NCBI GenBank assembly: GCA_043228905.1
Contig: JBHGNT010000011.1
Coordinates: 15,934,001-15,998,000, forward strand
Direction of reading: 5' to 3'
Length of the DNA stretch: 64,000 nucleotides
DNA from: Azolla caroliniana
Lineage: Eukaryota; Polypodiophyta
A program made the translations under genes and the position numbers. This document shows positions 1 through 14,300 of the stretch, one piece after another. How positions within the stretch are numbered: position 1 is the first letter of the stretch; every line of letters starts with the position of its first letter. Below the pieces are notes generated by a model that worked only from the letters and a program-made list of their open reading frames with translations, had not been told where the DNA came from and made no database searches.

Positions 1-837
1 AAGTCTTGATGTTCAAAAATCACATAAAGCCCTTTGAGTTGCGGCATTGATGGATGATTGGAGATAATGAACCAGAGCTCTGGATTCAAGATTGAATACC
101 ACCAAGTAAGCTAAACAACAAATGAAACCCTCTCCTAAGTATAATTTTTACCTTGTAATTGACATAAGTATCGACAAATAAAAAACTAAAACGACATTTG
201 TGCAAATGAAATGATATTGTGCATTTGTGTATATTTGATTCCAAGCTAGTAAGCATGATGTATATGGATGATTTCAAGGACATTACTTTACGCATCGTGT
301 GAACTTTAGGGGTAGTAAAAAAAGAACACTCCTTGTAATATATGGGGTTCATTTAATGGACCTTAAATTTTGATTAGAGAATCATTGTGTTCTAGTCTTT
401 AATCATTTCCTTCTCCCACAAGATATAACCAGGAAATGATCGAGCAAATTTGTTGCATTTTGCACACATCATGCTCAACTATTCAATCTTCCTCATCTCA
501 TGACATCCTTCGTACAAAAGCATTCGGACATAATAGACACTCTATTGAAATCATTTGGCTATATATTTCATACCTTGTATTAATGTAGAAACATCAAAAA
601 ATTGAAGCTTGGTTTGTTTACTTTATCGGCAAAGGGCGTTTCAGACAATATTCAGGGGCATAAAGGTTCCGAGTATTTTCAATACAGCTTCGCTAGAAAT
701 CTAGATGTATGAGAACAATCGACTTCAAACACAAGATATGAGCCATTGTATCTAGGATGTTTGAACATTGAGTAGTGTTTGTGTGCTTGTGGAATACTGT
801 CTAGATAGATGTCCGAGCCCAAAACTTGAGAGATCAT
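1..837. other. AT-rich non-coding DNA, no gene seen
   Basis: No reading frame here resembles a known protein. The open frames are short and AT-driven. I see no tRNA, LTR terminus or promoter that I could defend. The stretch lies upstream of the histone deacetylase gene and could hold distal regulatory DNA, but nothing in the sequence shows this. Confidence 0.5.
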
Positions 838-935
838 AGTTTGTGCTTTGAGCTGCACGAGGTGGTTCTGTAAAGCCTCGCAAAGTGTAATTAGGGTGTG
901 CTTAGAGTCGAGTATTACTTAAACTTACTTAATTG

Positions 936-1685
936 TTATGATGTTTGGAAGAGGAGCTTAAGAATTCTGGCTCGATGCGGGGTTGAAGTTCAGGTAACAA
1001 GTGCAACCGTTGTTTGGTTAGCTACTGACTTGGCTGCATGGTTTCATGGGTGGAATGGAAATAGCCCTTCTTTAAAGGTGGTGAATGGTACAGTTTAGCC
1101 TCCAGCTCAAGGAGATTCATACTTCATACAGGACCAATATGTAGATGTTTGGATTTTAGTGGTTGGCCTTACTGTTTGGCAAGTATGGGTATCAATGTGT
1201 AAGGAGTCTTTTACCAGGAAGCGAACCCCATCGGCTGAGAGTTTAATGATGATTTGGTTTAATTTGATTTCTACACTACGAGGTAAGTTTGATAGCCTTC
1301 AAGGGCCCTCTGATGCGAGTGAAGCTAGGTACCGCTTCCTTTTAAAATGGAGAGGTTCCTCAATGTTACAGATGGTGGATGGCAATGCAAAGTGGATATA
1401 TCAGCCTCCCAGATGGTTGTTCCCTCCTAGGGTACCAAACATAAAGGTAGGTGCTGAATTGTGAAGTGATTGGCGGGTGTCTTTGCTGAATGTGGGTGTG
1501 TGAGGCTCATGTTGATGGGCGTCTGTCGAGTAATTATGTGATGAGGCTTAGTTCCTTCATTTATACATGATGTTTTGTTGTAGCCATTGCAAAGTGGCTT
1601 GTAACATATGAGTTGTATATTATTCCACGTACTTTTTCTTAACTAATGGAAGTAGAATTTTTTTGGAAAAAAAAAAGAAAAAAAA
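936..1685 (+). mobile_element. Decayed LINE-like 3' end with A-rich tail
   Basis: The plus strand contains a broken frame (about 1159-1464) with a Trp-rich stretch of the kind found near the C-terminus of plant LINE ORF2 proteins. About 200 bp later the sequence ends in an A-rich tail (about 1666-1688). The block is flanked by related sequence: 838-935 on the left resembles 1689-1830 on the right. LINE identity is an inference from the tail and the weak protein resemblance. The flanking repeats are far longer than normal LINE target duplications, so a segmental duplication is also possible. Confidence 0.35.
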
Positions 1686-2187
1686 GAAATTGTGCGCTTT
1701 GGTTGCATGAGGTGGTTCTGTAAAGCTACTCTAAGTGTTATTACTGTAGTATTCACTAAGCGTAATTAAGAAGAGTAATTAGGGTGTGCTTAGAGCCGAG
1801 CATTACTTAAACTTAATTAATTCTCGTGGTTGGTTGTACACCTCTAGCCTCTAGGATACTGGCTGTCTCTCTCAGCTCTCTGTTCGCAGAGTCACAAAGT
1901 TGTATATTTATTCCATGTACTTTTTCTTAACTAATGGAAGTAGAATTTTTTTGGAAAAAAAAAAGAAAAAAAAGAAATTGTGCGCTTTGAGCTGCATGAG
2001 GTGGTTCTGTAAAACCACTCTAAGTGTAATTACTGTAGTATTCACTAAGCGTAATTAAGAAGAGTAATTAGGGTGTGCTTAGAGCCGAGCATTACTTAAA
2101 CTTAATTAATTCTCGTGGTTGGTTGTACACCTCGAGCCTCTAGGATACTGGCTGTCTCTCTCAGCTCTCTGTTCGCAGAGTCACAGA
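1612..2187. repeat. 288-bp tandem duplication upstream of the HDA5 start
   Basis: Copy 1 (1612-1899) and copy 2 (1900-2187) match almost throughout, including the A-rich tail of the LINE-like block and a CT-rich segment that ends about 70 bp before the HDA5 start codon. A third, more diverged partial copy lies at 838-935 and lacks an internal segment. The duplication covers the region expected to hold the core promoter and 5' UTR, so the gene may have two near-identical start regions. Confidence 0.85.
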
Positions 2188-2254
2188 GTAACAGAGACGG
2201 AGTGACTCAGACTCGGACACGGACACGGACAGAGCTTCGAGCTCTTCCGCAGCT

Positions 2255-5200
2255 ATGGCCATTCGCAGGGTTGGTCTGGTCTATGACGATCGTATGTGTA
2301 AACATGAAGATCCATACAATCCGTATCATCCCGAGAAGCCTCAGCGCATCTCTTCCATCGCTGAACGCCTCAAATCTGCCGAAGCCTTCCAGAAGTAATT
2401 ATTCATCTCCATATTTAAGCTCTTCTGTCTAGTGCTCTTTTTTCTTTTTTTCGGTTGCATGGGCAAACACACCTGAATTTCTCTTTATGTCTCTCCCCCC
2501 CCCCCCCAAATACCCCCAAAAGTTTGGTTATTTCTCCAGATGCTCCCGAGATTTCAGTATTTCGCTGCATGCCCCCCTTTCTATAGCTGCTATGTGTGCT
2601 GTTTAAGCAGTTCAATCCATCTCCGTTTTCACCAAATACTGGTAAACTTTTATTCTCTCCAAATGCTGCTGGTCAACTAACTCTCGAGTAATGTGGTCCA
2701 AGTCATCTCCTTTTCTCAATTACACATGCTAGTTGAGCAATTACATAGCCAATTCATCCCCTTCTTCCCACATTTCCATTGGTGACCTGGTACATTTGGA
2801 AAGATAAGGACAACTCAAGAATAGTCAGAGGTGTTTTGGAGTTTTCACCTTTTCTCTACATTCATGTCAGTCCATGTTAGAATCTGTATACATCTATAGT
2901 TACATGGTGAAATAAAGGTTTCACGTGGATTGCTCTAAGGATTAGTAAGAAGAGAAAACAGGAAATTTAAACTTTATATCTGTATATGGGGAATTCAAAA
3001 GTATCCATAATGTTTCTTGTTCTACTACAATGCACCTTATTTATATATAACCTGGTTAATATATCGATAATGCATTCCGTTAGATCAAGAGCACTGTGTT
3101 TTACCACAAAAAGAAATGAAGAAAAGGCCTCTATTGTTGTCATTGTTGGACCATAAACTGTAGATCCTGGTTCAAGATAATCTCTCTGTCTCTTCCCAGC
3201 AAGACAATGGATGTTCCACTGCTCACAAATCAAGTTGAGCTGGAGAATGACTAACACTACGTAGTTACAAGTGCCCTCGACAACAATCATGGCATCTCCT
3301 ATGTTGATGAGTGGGATGACATGCCTGAACTTTCTTTGGAGTTTTTCGTAATCAGGGATATTTGTGTAATTCGCGACTGCTTCATCCTCTAAGCAAGAGA
3401 TGGAAGAGAGCTCTCAAAAAGAGGAGAGAGAAAGGAGACACGGGAAATTAATAACACTTGCATTAAGCAGAAAGGAAAACATGTAATCCAACACTAAAAC
3501 AATTAATACAAAACTAAATGAGGACATGAATATACACACCAAATGGTAAGCACAATTGTTGCCTGTAGAGTTTCTTGTTCAAACCGCAAGATCATCATCT
3601 CCATCATATATAGCCTAAACATATATTCACATACAAATACTGTTTGTCACTGTGCTATATGGTGCATTTGCATAGGAAAATGACCTTTCCAGATGATTCA
3701 TGGGCTTTGTTTTACAGATATGGGTTATTGATTATCATATGCATATGATCCTTGAGTAGTTCTACATAGGAAAATCACCTTCCTAGCTAATTCTTGTGCA
3801 TTGTCTTAGAGAAATTTTCATGGATTTTTTCTTCCAAATGATTTTTGAATAGTTTGACACAGGAAACCACCTTGACATTTTTTTAAAGAATATAAATTCA
3901 TTCCGGTTCCTAGCGTATGCACAGGCATTTCATCTTGAGAGACATCTTTCAGTTGCATCAAATAATCCTTTTAATGCACATTGAATTAGATGCCTCCCTT
4001 AAAGAAAACAAAAGAACCTTGCCTCTTAACATTAATATGCAGAAAAAAAGGCAAATGGTTGTAAGCATGTTCCATAACTATATCTAATAGATTTTTTTTA
4101 TGAAATCTCAAGAGCACATTGTTTTTGAATTTTGATCAGATGCATACCTATTGAAGCAAGAGAGGCCACAGATGATGAGCTTGCAACTGTGCACACACAA
4201 AAGCATGTTACTCTTATGCGAAAAGTCAGTAGCAATGAGTATGGTGATCAACATAGAAGGATTCTATCCCGCCGTTACAATTCTATTTATTTCAATCGTG
4301 GATCATCAGAATCTGCACTTCTTGCAGCTGGTTCAGTTGTAGAGGTATTTAATGCCACTTGGATATCCAAAGTAAAACTTTTTTTGTTTAAATGTTATGC
4401 ATTGCTTTCTCTTGAGTGACTGAGTCTTGATAGAAGAAATATCATTTACATTCTTGGGGACGAATTGCATGTATTGTTAGGTGTTAACTTTCATTTTAAT
4501 ATTTTATAGATAAAATCTTTGATCCCCACTTTTGGCTGCTCTCAGGTGGCTATACTGTAAATCCTTTGAAAATTTGGAAGATCTAGGAAGAAAGGAAACA
4601 GAATTCAGGGTCCCCAAGTCAGTATTACCTATGTCTGTATTGTTATGAATTTGAATTATTGAGTACAACACTTCTGAAAACAACTGCTTCTTAATCATCC
4701 TTCTTTCCTTCACTAATTTTTCTGTTCACACTAGCCTAGAAAGACTCTTTATTTAGTTAAAGCTGAACGTATGCTGTTCTTAAGTTAGTTGAGGCAGCGA
4801 AGAAAAAGGGGTTATTACACTGTATATTGCTATGCCATAGACTATTATTAAAGTAATTGATGTCATGGACACATGTTTTCTAGTTTACTATTACTCATTA
4901 TATATTTTTATCTGTGCTCATTTATCATCTTGTCATTTGATTAGGTAAATTTATCATAAAAAGAAGAGTTGACATCATGTTTGAAGTAGGAGCCTCTATT
5001 CATTTGTTTGCATTGCAACTGTGTATTCATAGGTTTTGGGAGTATCTTTCTGCTGAGATATTATGTTCATTTTCCTTCAGCTATGTCTAAGGGTCGCAAA
5101 AGGTGATATTGAAGCTGGCGCAGCTGTTGTGCGCCCACCAGGACACCATGCAGAGGCTGATAGCGCTATGGGATTTTGTCTATTTAATAATGTGGCTGTG

Positions 5201-8200
5201 GCTGCCCATGTTTTAGTCCATGGAAAGGTGTGTTTGAAAATTCATTATCATATCTATTTTGCTGTTTATCAAGAAAATGTTTCAGAGTTTTTGAAGGTTT
5301 AACATGAAAATACTCAGGAAAGTATACAATTCCTGAAGTAAAAGAATCAGATTTCAATTATTATGTTGAAACGAGTGAGGTGGGTGCTCCTAAATGAAAT
5401 TTGAGCACCCTAACTTGCTGCAGCATAGCTGCATTGACATATGATTAGATCTCAGTTGTCATTTATGTGTTAAAATATCTTGGATTTATGTTTTTATAAT
5501 AGTACTCTAAACAAATCTATTTTATTTTGATTTTCGATGATTGGTTATGCATCCCATTATTGTAACCAATTGTCCCATGGGTCAAATTCGGTCTTAGAAG
5601 ACGTTAATATATCTTTCTTTCTTTCTTTCTTTCTCATTGTTGCTTATTCATTTTACATTTCAAGACATTTAGTTTAAGGAAGCTATAGTAGAAAGATATT
5701 GTTTCTTTTGCTCATGTGATGAGTTAATATAGACAGTTCTAATCTTTCTCATAGCCCATTATGATTGTTTAGAGACATTATATATATATTTTTTCGTTTT
5801 CTGAAGTCTTCAAGTTAATGTGCAATTATTAAGATGCATGTCAACAGAAATCTGCTGTCTGTATGGATGTCTGATAGAACTATGGCTCCTTCTACACGGT
5901 GTTGCAAAAATCTCTCTGTCAATAGCAAGTTCTAAGTATCCGTGGATGGATATTATACAATCATTTGCGGGTGATTGTCATGGCCATCATCAAGTGAGGA
6001 TTTGTATGGATATGTGGGAATATAGATATTATAAGGGTTATTGTAAGAGCTATTTTAAGGGCTAGAAATAGTGAGATATTTTAGAATCTTGACAGGTCTC
6101 TATGATTGTGAGGTGACATGAATAGTCTGATGCATTTCACGTCTAATATTGTAGAAGGGTGATTTCCCCTGTAGTCGATCTCAAGTCAGACGTAATCATA
6201 GCCTTTGTTTTTACTCTGGTTTCTTACTCTCTTGTTCTCTTGTTGGATCTCTTTCTTGACTTTCTCATCCCGTCACTTGTCACTCAATCCAATATAAAAA
6301 GGTTGTTGGGGTGAGGGGGGGTATCTGATGTGGTGTGATGATGGATTTGATCATGTGAATATGCACGTTGGAATTGCGGTGAGGCGTGTTTGCTTTTACA
6401 TCACGAGAATGTTGCTAGCAGTATGCCTGCAGAAGGTATCTGTCAACTTCTTTACCTAGCTAGATCTGTGAGTGTTGCCCTCTCCCTCAAGAGGGCCTTC
6501 CTATGTCTCCTTATCTCTAGAAGGAAGAGCATTAACTATGATCGATGGAGAGTTCTAAATCATTCTCAAAAGAGACCATGATGTCTTTCTGAGATATTAT
6601 AATATACTGGGTAGGGAGACACGTAATGTTCCTCAGGTTCAACTTCCTGATTGCAAAGCTCGTTGAGTGGTTCTTTATATATTTATATTATGAAAAATCT
6701 GTTATGAACAGTAGTAAGGTTCCATAGAGCCTAGCAGCAGCAGAAAAATTACTATCAAGATCTGTAATTCTTAGTGAGGTCCAAAGCCTTAAAATACAAA
6801 AATGAGATCGGGACCGGGGTTGTAACAGATGCATTTATGTAAGGGAATAAAATATTCCCAGGAGCATGATGAGTTGTAGTGGAGGGAAAGTGATGTAGTA
6901 AATGCAGTAATGTAAGTAGGGGTAGTAGGTTCAGAAAATCAGATGAAATAAACGCTGTAATAAATGCTGAAACGTTATAGAGAGAGTGTGTAGAAGGGAG
7001 AGATTAGTTATGGGGCTGTCACTCTCGAACATTTCCTCTCAGCTCCAGATTGGTGCTCCTACATTGGGATGGGGTAAGGGACTGATCAATGGTGTCCCTT
7101 GGAAGTGGCTTGGAAAAGAGATTAGTTATGGGGCTGTCACTCTCCAACATTTCCTCTCAGCTCCAGATTGGTGCTCCTACATTGGGATGGGTAAAGAACT
7201 GATCAATGGTGTCCTTTGGAAGTGGCTTGGTAAAGAAATCAGTCACATTTTCTCGAGTGGGAAAATAATCCAATCTGATGATCTAAATAGTGCAAAGATT
7301 ACGAACAAAATGGTAGTGAACTTCAATGTGTTTAGTACTACCATGAAAGGATGAATCGTGTGCTAATTATAATTAATGCATGAGCACTCTGGCTATTGGC
7401 GAGAACTGGAATAGGAGTGGCATTTGGAATTCTAAGATGGTCAAGGATTTGTATTAGCAATAAGAGTTCACAATATATATCCAAATAGGCACGTTATTCA
7501 GCTTATGTATACAAAGTGGAATCTGAAATTTGTTTCTTGGACTTTCAAGAAATCAAACCTGACCCAAGTAGAAAGCAATGGCCAAACGTAGATCATCTTG
7601 TGTCAATGTCTCTTACTCAATCTGCATTTAAGCAACCAGTTAACCCAATGTCTCCTCTGAATGAAAGGCCATAGTCAGTTATGCCTACTAAACACCAAAG
7701 AGCACAAACGGCTGCTTGCCAATGAACATGGTTTGGAGCCTTTGAAAACTAACTGAGATCATTAACACTGTAGGACAGACAGTTCAGGTCGCGTATGTAA
7801 GATGAATGAGGGATCTGATCAAACTCCTATACTTTTTACTATCTTTAACAATAGGAGAATGCTCTTCACGAGAAAGCTTGAACTGTGGACTTGTGGGACA
7901 AGAAAAGGCTTGCAATCAGTCATGCTATAGGTTTCAAAAAGTTTTTGAAGATACCTATGTGGCTCAGCAAATGCCTCCATTTCATCGATAAATTTCCATG
8001 CTTAGAAAATAATGTAGAAGACCAAAATCTGTCATTTCAAATCATTGCAAAGTTCCTTTATCTTGGCTTCAAGAGAGCTTCGCATTAGTAAGATATCTAC
8101 ATATAGAATAACTAGACATAACAAGCCATCTTAGGAGAGGACATAGACATCACTGTCAGTAGAACATTGTCAGAATCCAATAAAAAGTCAAACATGTCAC

Positions 8201-8268
8201 ATCAAGCCTTAGGAGTTTGTTTTAAACCATATGTAAAGAATCGAGTGTGATTCTGTGCAGTGGAAGAG

Positions 8269-8316
<48 letters not shown>

Positions 8317-11300
8317 AAAACTGTATATACAAGAAAACAATAACCAACTCCGTTCCAAAGAAGAGGAAAAGATGCTTATGTAGTCATCTTCTCTCTATAT
8401 TCTCTCACTACAACCACCTCTTGGGAAGGAGATGGAGAATTAACTGCTTACTATGTGTCATAGGACTAACTTCTATGACACACTAGTTATGATACAAAGT
8501 TGTGGGGTGTTCACACACTTGGCTATTCCTAAGGTGTGTTCCCACACTAGGGAAGTTGAGTTTGATTCTCAACACCAGAAGGCTTTTTTCAGCCTATAAA
8601 CCTTACCGTGCTGACCTGAAATCTCAAAACCAGGGGGCTGTCCACATAAACTTCTTCTATTAAGGAATATATACTAATTATAGTGGGCAGCAAGTTGTAG
8701 GCTATGCCAGATTGAAGTTTCCTTTTCTGTTGGAGAAAATGTCCCCTCATAGCTGCACCTTCAACTGGGCATACCCTTTTGCAACTAATGAAGCTTTGTG
8801 TTTGTCCAATGTACCATCTACATGATATTTGGTTTTGATATCCCTTTAGAACAATAATATGTTTGTCTTGAGGACGTGGAAACAATTCCTATGTGTGATT
8901 CCTTTCGGTGGAATCAAATTCTATCTGCATGGATTCCATCTATTTAGTAAGAGCAAGGGCTTCTTCATAAGCAATAGGAGATGAGGGTTGAATAGGGGAA
9001 GTTGACATATAGAACGAGCTTCCGGAACGCATTATATTTGTAACAACTATCTATCAATGTGCTTAATTTATTAATATGGTTCACTGCAATTTGATGAGTT
9101 ATTATCTCACATTTTGCATGTACAGCAAGATGTTGGCATTCAAAAAGTTATGATAGTTGATTGGGATGTACATCATGGCAATGGAACCCAAAATATGTTC
9201 TGGAATGATCAACATGTTCTATATTTCTCCGTCCACAGGTATCATATTGAAAACACTGTAATTGATAAAAATCAAAGTTGGATTATTTGAATATGGTCGA
9301 AACTTTTCACAGACAAGTAACCACAGTTGCATTTTCCTACATTATATAGATATGACAATGGATCCTTTTATCCAATGGGAACAGAAGGAAACTTTGACAA
9401 GATTGGTGGGAGTGATGCTTTAGGTTTTAATGTCAATGTACCATGGCCACATGGTGGATTTGGCGACTTGGATTATCTTGTTGTATGGGATCACCTGCTT
9501 CTACCTATCGCCAAAGATTTCAAACCTGATATGGTACTTATTTCAGGGGGTTTTGATTCAGGTACACACCTTACTCTAGAATTTATTTCCTCAAACATTA
9601 GCATTCTATATGAATACTGATTCCCTTTCTGGGTTTTGAGCTTTAATTTTGGACTTCTGTTTCGTTTAAAAAAATATGATGTGGTTTTGTAAATAAAGTT
9701 TATACACACAGACATACATGTCCGCATGTTGCATTATTGGAACTTTATTGTTACGCACACAATCTTAATATATTATATAATGGCCAACATTCTAATGGTT
9801 TTAAAGGTATCTTAAGAATTGAGGCAACTCACATAAGGTCATGACACATGGCATGTACATGCAGTGGCCTGAGGACCTAGAACGCAAGTATAAAATGAGT
9901 AGCTTACCTCATTAGGGAGAGGGGAGATTATTTTGGTCAGAATGTTATTGAGACACTGGTGGTGTGGCAAGGCTCTTGCTAAACGATAGCACTTTGTGGA
10001 TTTGCATCCAATGTACAATCCTAGGCAATATAGTGGTATGGGACACGGATGGTGTTTAAGATCTGTCTCAATTTCTTTGCTTGGGAGTGTTTGGGAGGAA
10101 AAGTACCCTTAATACTTTTCTTTCCTTAATGATATGTTCATTTGCTTAATCATTAGTTCTATCGTTGACATTGATTGATGCACCATAAATATTATATATG
10201 CTCCGTGAAGATTGATCCTTGGTCAGGATCATAAATTCAAGTGTGCCACTTTAAATGTTTATGGCTTTGAACATACCAATGGGCCCACAGCATTCAACAT
10301 ATAATAAGTAAGAGTATTTAAATGATTTTCTGGTGAAATTTCTAGACAATATCTTAATTATCTCTAAAAGTAAAGAACATTTGATGCCAAATTGAAAAAT
10401 GTTGAGTTTCTAGTATATTGCATCTCCAGAATTACATTTCTGTGAACCCATTGAAGGTCCAATGTATACAGGAGTTGAATCAGTTAGAGAAGTTCAATCC
10501 TTCTTGGGCTTCAAAAGTTATATCAGTTTTTTATCAGAGACTAAACTAACAAGAAAAGGTAAACTTCCATGGAAGCAGCTTTCCAAGGATAATTTTACAT
10601 CAATGTCAATTTTAATCCATGTTTAACTCCACACACTTCTTTGAAGCTGATGCATTAGATTTACCGTTTAGTTGATGAAGATGATCGATTACATCACGTG
10701 GCTTTCCATTTTCTGAAGTTTATGGCTTTAGAAATCAACTGTGTGATCTATGAGGAACTTCTAGACATTGTGGATCTTGTGGCATATGAGAACATCTTTT
10801 GGAGTGAATCCTTACAAGATCATATTATATGCAGAATATAAGAAGTGTTTCACTACATGTGTCTCTAATTCTTGTCAGGGTTGATGGAATAATTTGCTTT
10901 CAAGGTTTGATTTGTAGTGTTCGTAGGGTTAGGCATCAACAAGTATATTTAAGGCACACACATCTTCATGAAAGGTGAAGCAAACTTTGGTAGATAAAAA
11001 TTATGTCTTGCTTAAACTGGAGCAAATCAAGATGTCAGCAGTCTCTAGTAAACTTCCAGAAGATTTTGATTTCCTGCTGAGAAAAAAGAACAAGATTCAA
11101 GGATCATGAACAAGAAGATCAAAGATAGAGAACCAAGAACAAAGGTTCAAATTTGCGATTTCAAATTCAAGATCCAAAACCTCATCAAGATTAAGTTTCA
11201 AGATAGCTGAAAATCATGAAGAAAATTATATTTAAAATAAATAAATTCATTGTATAGAAATTCCATATGGACGTTTCTCCAAGTGAAACGTGTAGTGTCA

Positions 11301-14300
11301 GCTCTTGCTTGGCCATTTCACACTTGACCCTTTAAAAATGCATTTCATGGTCCAAGTTTTAATTCCCAGATTTGTAAAGAAAAGCCTCATACAAATCTAG
11401 GCTATGAGGTGATTTTGAAAAATGGATCAAAATTTCCTTCAAAGAAACATGTAGCATGTATGTAGCTTTTTTATATGAATTCTGGATCAACGTTTTCTTT
11501 AAAGCAACATTTTTATTGACAGATAATTGTTGTTGTACACAACTGATAATTATATAATGAATTATGAATATGGTTTTTAATGGTACCACATTCTGTTCGC
11601 ATATCTGCATTCAAAATTCTGGTCCTTATTTTGTACCAGCTGAAGGGGATCCTCTAGGAGGCTGTTGCTTGACACCATATGGGTATGCTGAAATGACACA
11701 GAAGGTGAATATCAAAGAAGCTTGCATATTTTCATCAGAACTTTATTCTGATTCTATTTACTATCTTGTGAAATATATTTCTAGAAATCGTGATAATTTA
11801 AGTTGGTTGATTGAAAACAGTTGATGGATTTAGCTGGAGGTCGTGTAGTTCTCATTTTGGAAGGAGGCTATAATCTTCAGTCGATTTCTGAATCTTACTT
11901 GTCATGCCTTGAAGTTATGCTTGGAGTTTCACCATCTTACTCATTGACTCCTACCAAAAGCACATTACGTAGCACATGGGATGTTGTTCAAAAGGTAAGA
12001 TTATGATTGAAATTTGAAGTTTGAATAATAGAACCTATCCAACTACTAACTTAACGCTTGACCCTGATTTTTGAATTGTTGCATATTGCATAAAAAGGTG
12101 AGAAGTGCCTTGAAGAATGTGTGGCCTGTTTTAGACAAGCAATCAGCTTCTTTTGAAGAAGAATTGGAGGCAGCTTTGCTGGTTTCAATAGAAGAAGTGA
12201 GAATTACACATTCAAACTATTTTCTCGCTGTGTTTTAGATTTGTAAATATTGTTTTTATTCTGGTGCAGAAGCTTATACATGTAGCCCTAAGTGATACAG
12301 AGTCTGATGAACAATTAGAAGTAGATGATTGTCACACTCAGAATGTGGAGAATGTAAATGTACCTGTGGAACCTGTGATTACATCAGATTTTTCTATACA
12401 AACTAGTGGTGTAAAAATTGACTCTCAATCAGGGGACAATGCTAGTGATCAGCATAATTCGAAATCTATAGATGATATAGTGTCTTCGTTGACTATTGAC
12501 ACCAATGGTGATGACACTGCAAGTGAAGGATTCATAGAAACAAGCTTGAGCGTGGAATCTGAAGATGTTGCACAAATGATTGTGGGGAGTAGCGTCAATG
12601 CTGATATTGAGGCTGTAGCCTATGTTTGGTATGCTTGCTATGGGTCAAACATGTGGAAGGATCGGTTCTTGTGTTACCTCCAAGGAGGCCAGGTAAATGA
12701 GATGCCTCTTTCTATCTCTCCACCCTCCCTCTGATGCCCATATTCCTTTCTTTTACTAACCACAATGATCTATCAATAAAATAATGTCCTTCTTGGTTTC
12801 TTGTAAATTTTTTATCAGACATTAGTGATGATTTATGATGCAATATCTTATGTAGTGAAGAACACAATATCAATGAAACAATGACTTAGAAATATTTTCA
12901 TTACTGCTCGTACTCTACATATGTTGGCTGCATAGTCATTATAACCAGATTAGTGGCAATTGGAAAACTGATGACCACCTGCAAATGGGGAAGAAGGCCA
13001 ATGAGGGAGAGTAGAAGTTTGAGAAAGAAGGCCACAAAGGTACTGTATTTGAATAGGATGGAAATGCATCTCTAGCACCCAAAGGCACAAGAGCCTCTCC
13101 TGCTTGTGCAACTTACAGTTGTCTACAAAGTTGATCTCAATGTTGTTTCGGAGTAACTAATATTGAACTACCAACCTTTGTAAAGATTTTGGTCTATGAA
13201 GAATCTCTCCACCTTTCATGTCATTTTGACAATGGGATTTCCAAATGTGCGAGTCCTCAATAGCCCAAAATTTCAGAGGGGTTGGGTGGGGATCTACACA
13301 AGGTTGCCAATGTTCTGCAGGAATTGCTTGATATAGCCAATATTGAGAAATGTGGAAGGTTCATAGGAATAGACATCCATATTGAGCATGGAATGCCTGC
13401 GAAGGACTAGGAGAGGCTGATTCTGTATGTTTGGTATATTAAATCTGCACGGTTTGCAGATGTATACACTCTCCACTTTTTTTATGCAGTACACATTTGG
13501 ACCTCACCTACACAGGGAGTGGGACCATGTATTAGACGTGGACCTTGGTGGGAGGAAGTAGAATGCATCTGACTGATTTGGGACCCTTGTCATGTTGAAT
13601 TATCATTTGCAAATAGTTTACTCTCCTATTGAACTCAGGTAGAAAGAATGAAAAAGAAATGTGTGGGATCAAGGCGCCAGACACCTCCCACTGCGACAAG
13701 TTGGATAGAGGTGGGAAATCAGATGTTTTTTGGCCACTCTTACACAGCAACATGGGGTCATGGAGGTGTTGCTTTTCTACAATCAAGGCCAACTGAAGGT
13801 GTTTCTACCTACATCCGTTTATACAAGATCACGTAAGTTTTTTTTCTTTCAAGAGGTTTACAGGAAAGCCTGAAAATGCTAATTTTATTGTCCTCCTTTG
13901 AGCCTTTTAAGCTTCTTAAGGACTGCAGGCTGGACCAATTCAATGATCTTTTTATGCAAGAAAATTGTGTTCTGGACTATGGGAGTGACTTGATTGATAA
14001 ATCTCTAATTGATAATTTAAGCCAGCCATTGGTCACACTTCTCAAGGTATGTCATTTTGATAAGTCAGTTCTTTCATGAATTCCCTGGATCACCATCTTT
14101 GTGTTTGATGTGTAATCTAGCTAAGGTACTTAACCAAAGATATATCATGAAATGGCTGCTTCATTCCACAAAATTAGGTTTCCCTAGCGGCTAGCATGGC
14201 TTCAGAATATGCAGGTGTCATTTTGTGGAGGTAAAATCAGAAAGAGCACATGTGCGGTACAAGCAGACCCATCCTTTGTTCTGAGAGTATGTTCGGCCAT

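Noticed and set aside
8247-8486. ORF with a poly(Arg-Glu) stretch
   Set aside because: It is a translation of the GA microsatellite inside a solo LTR.
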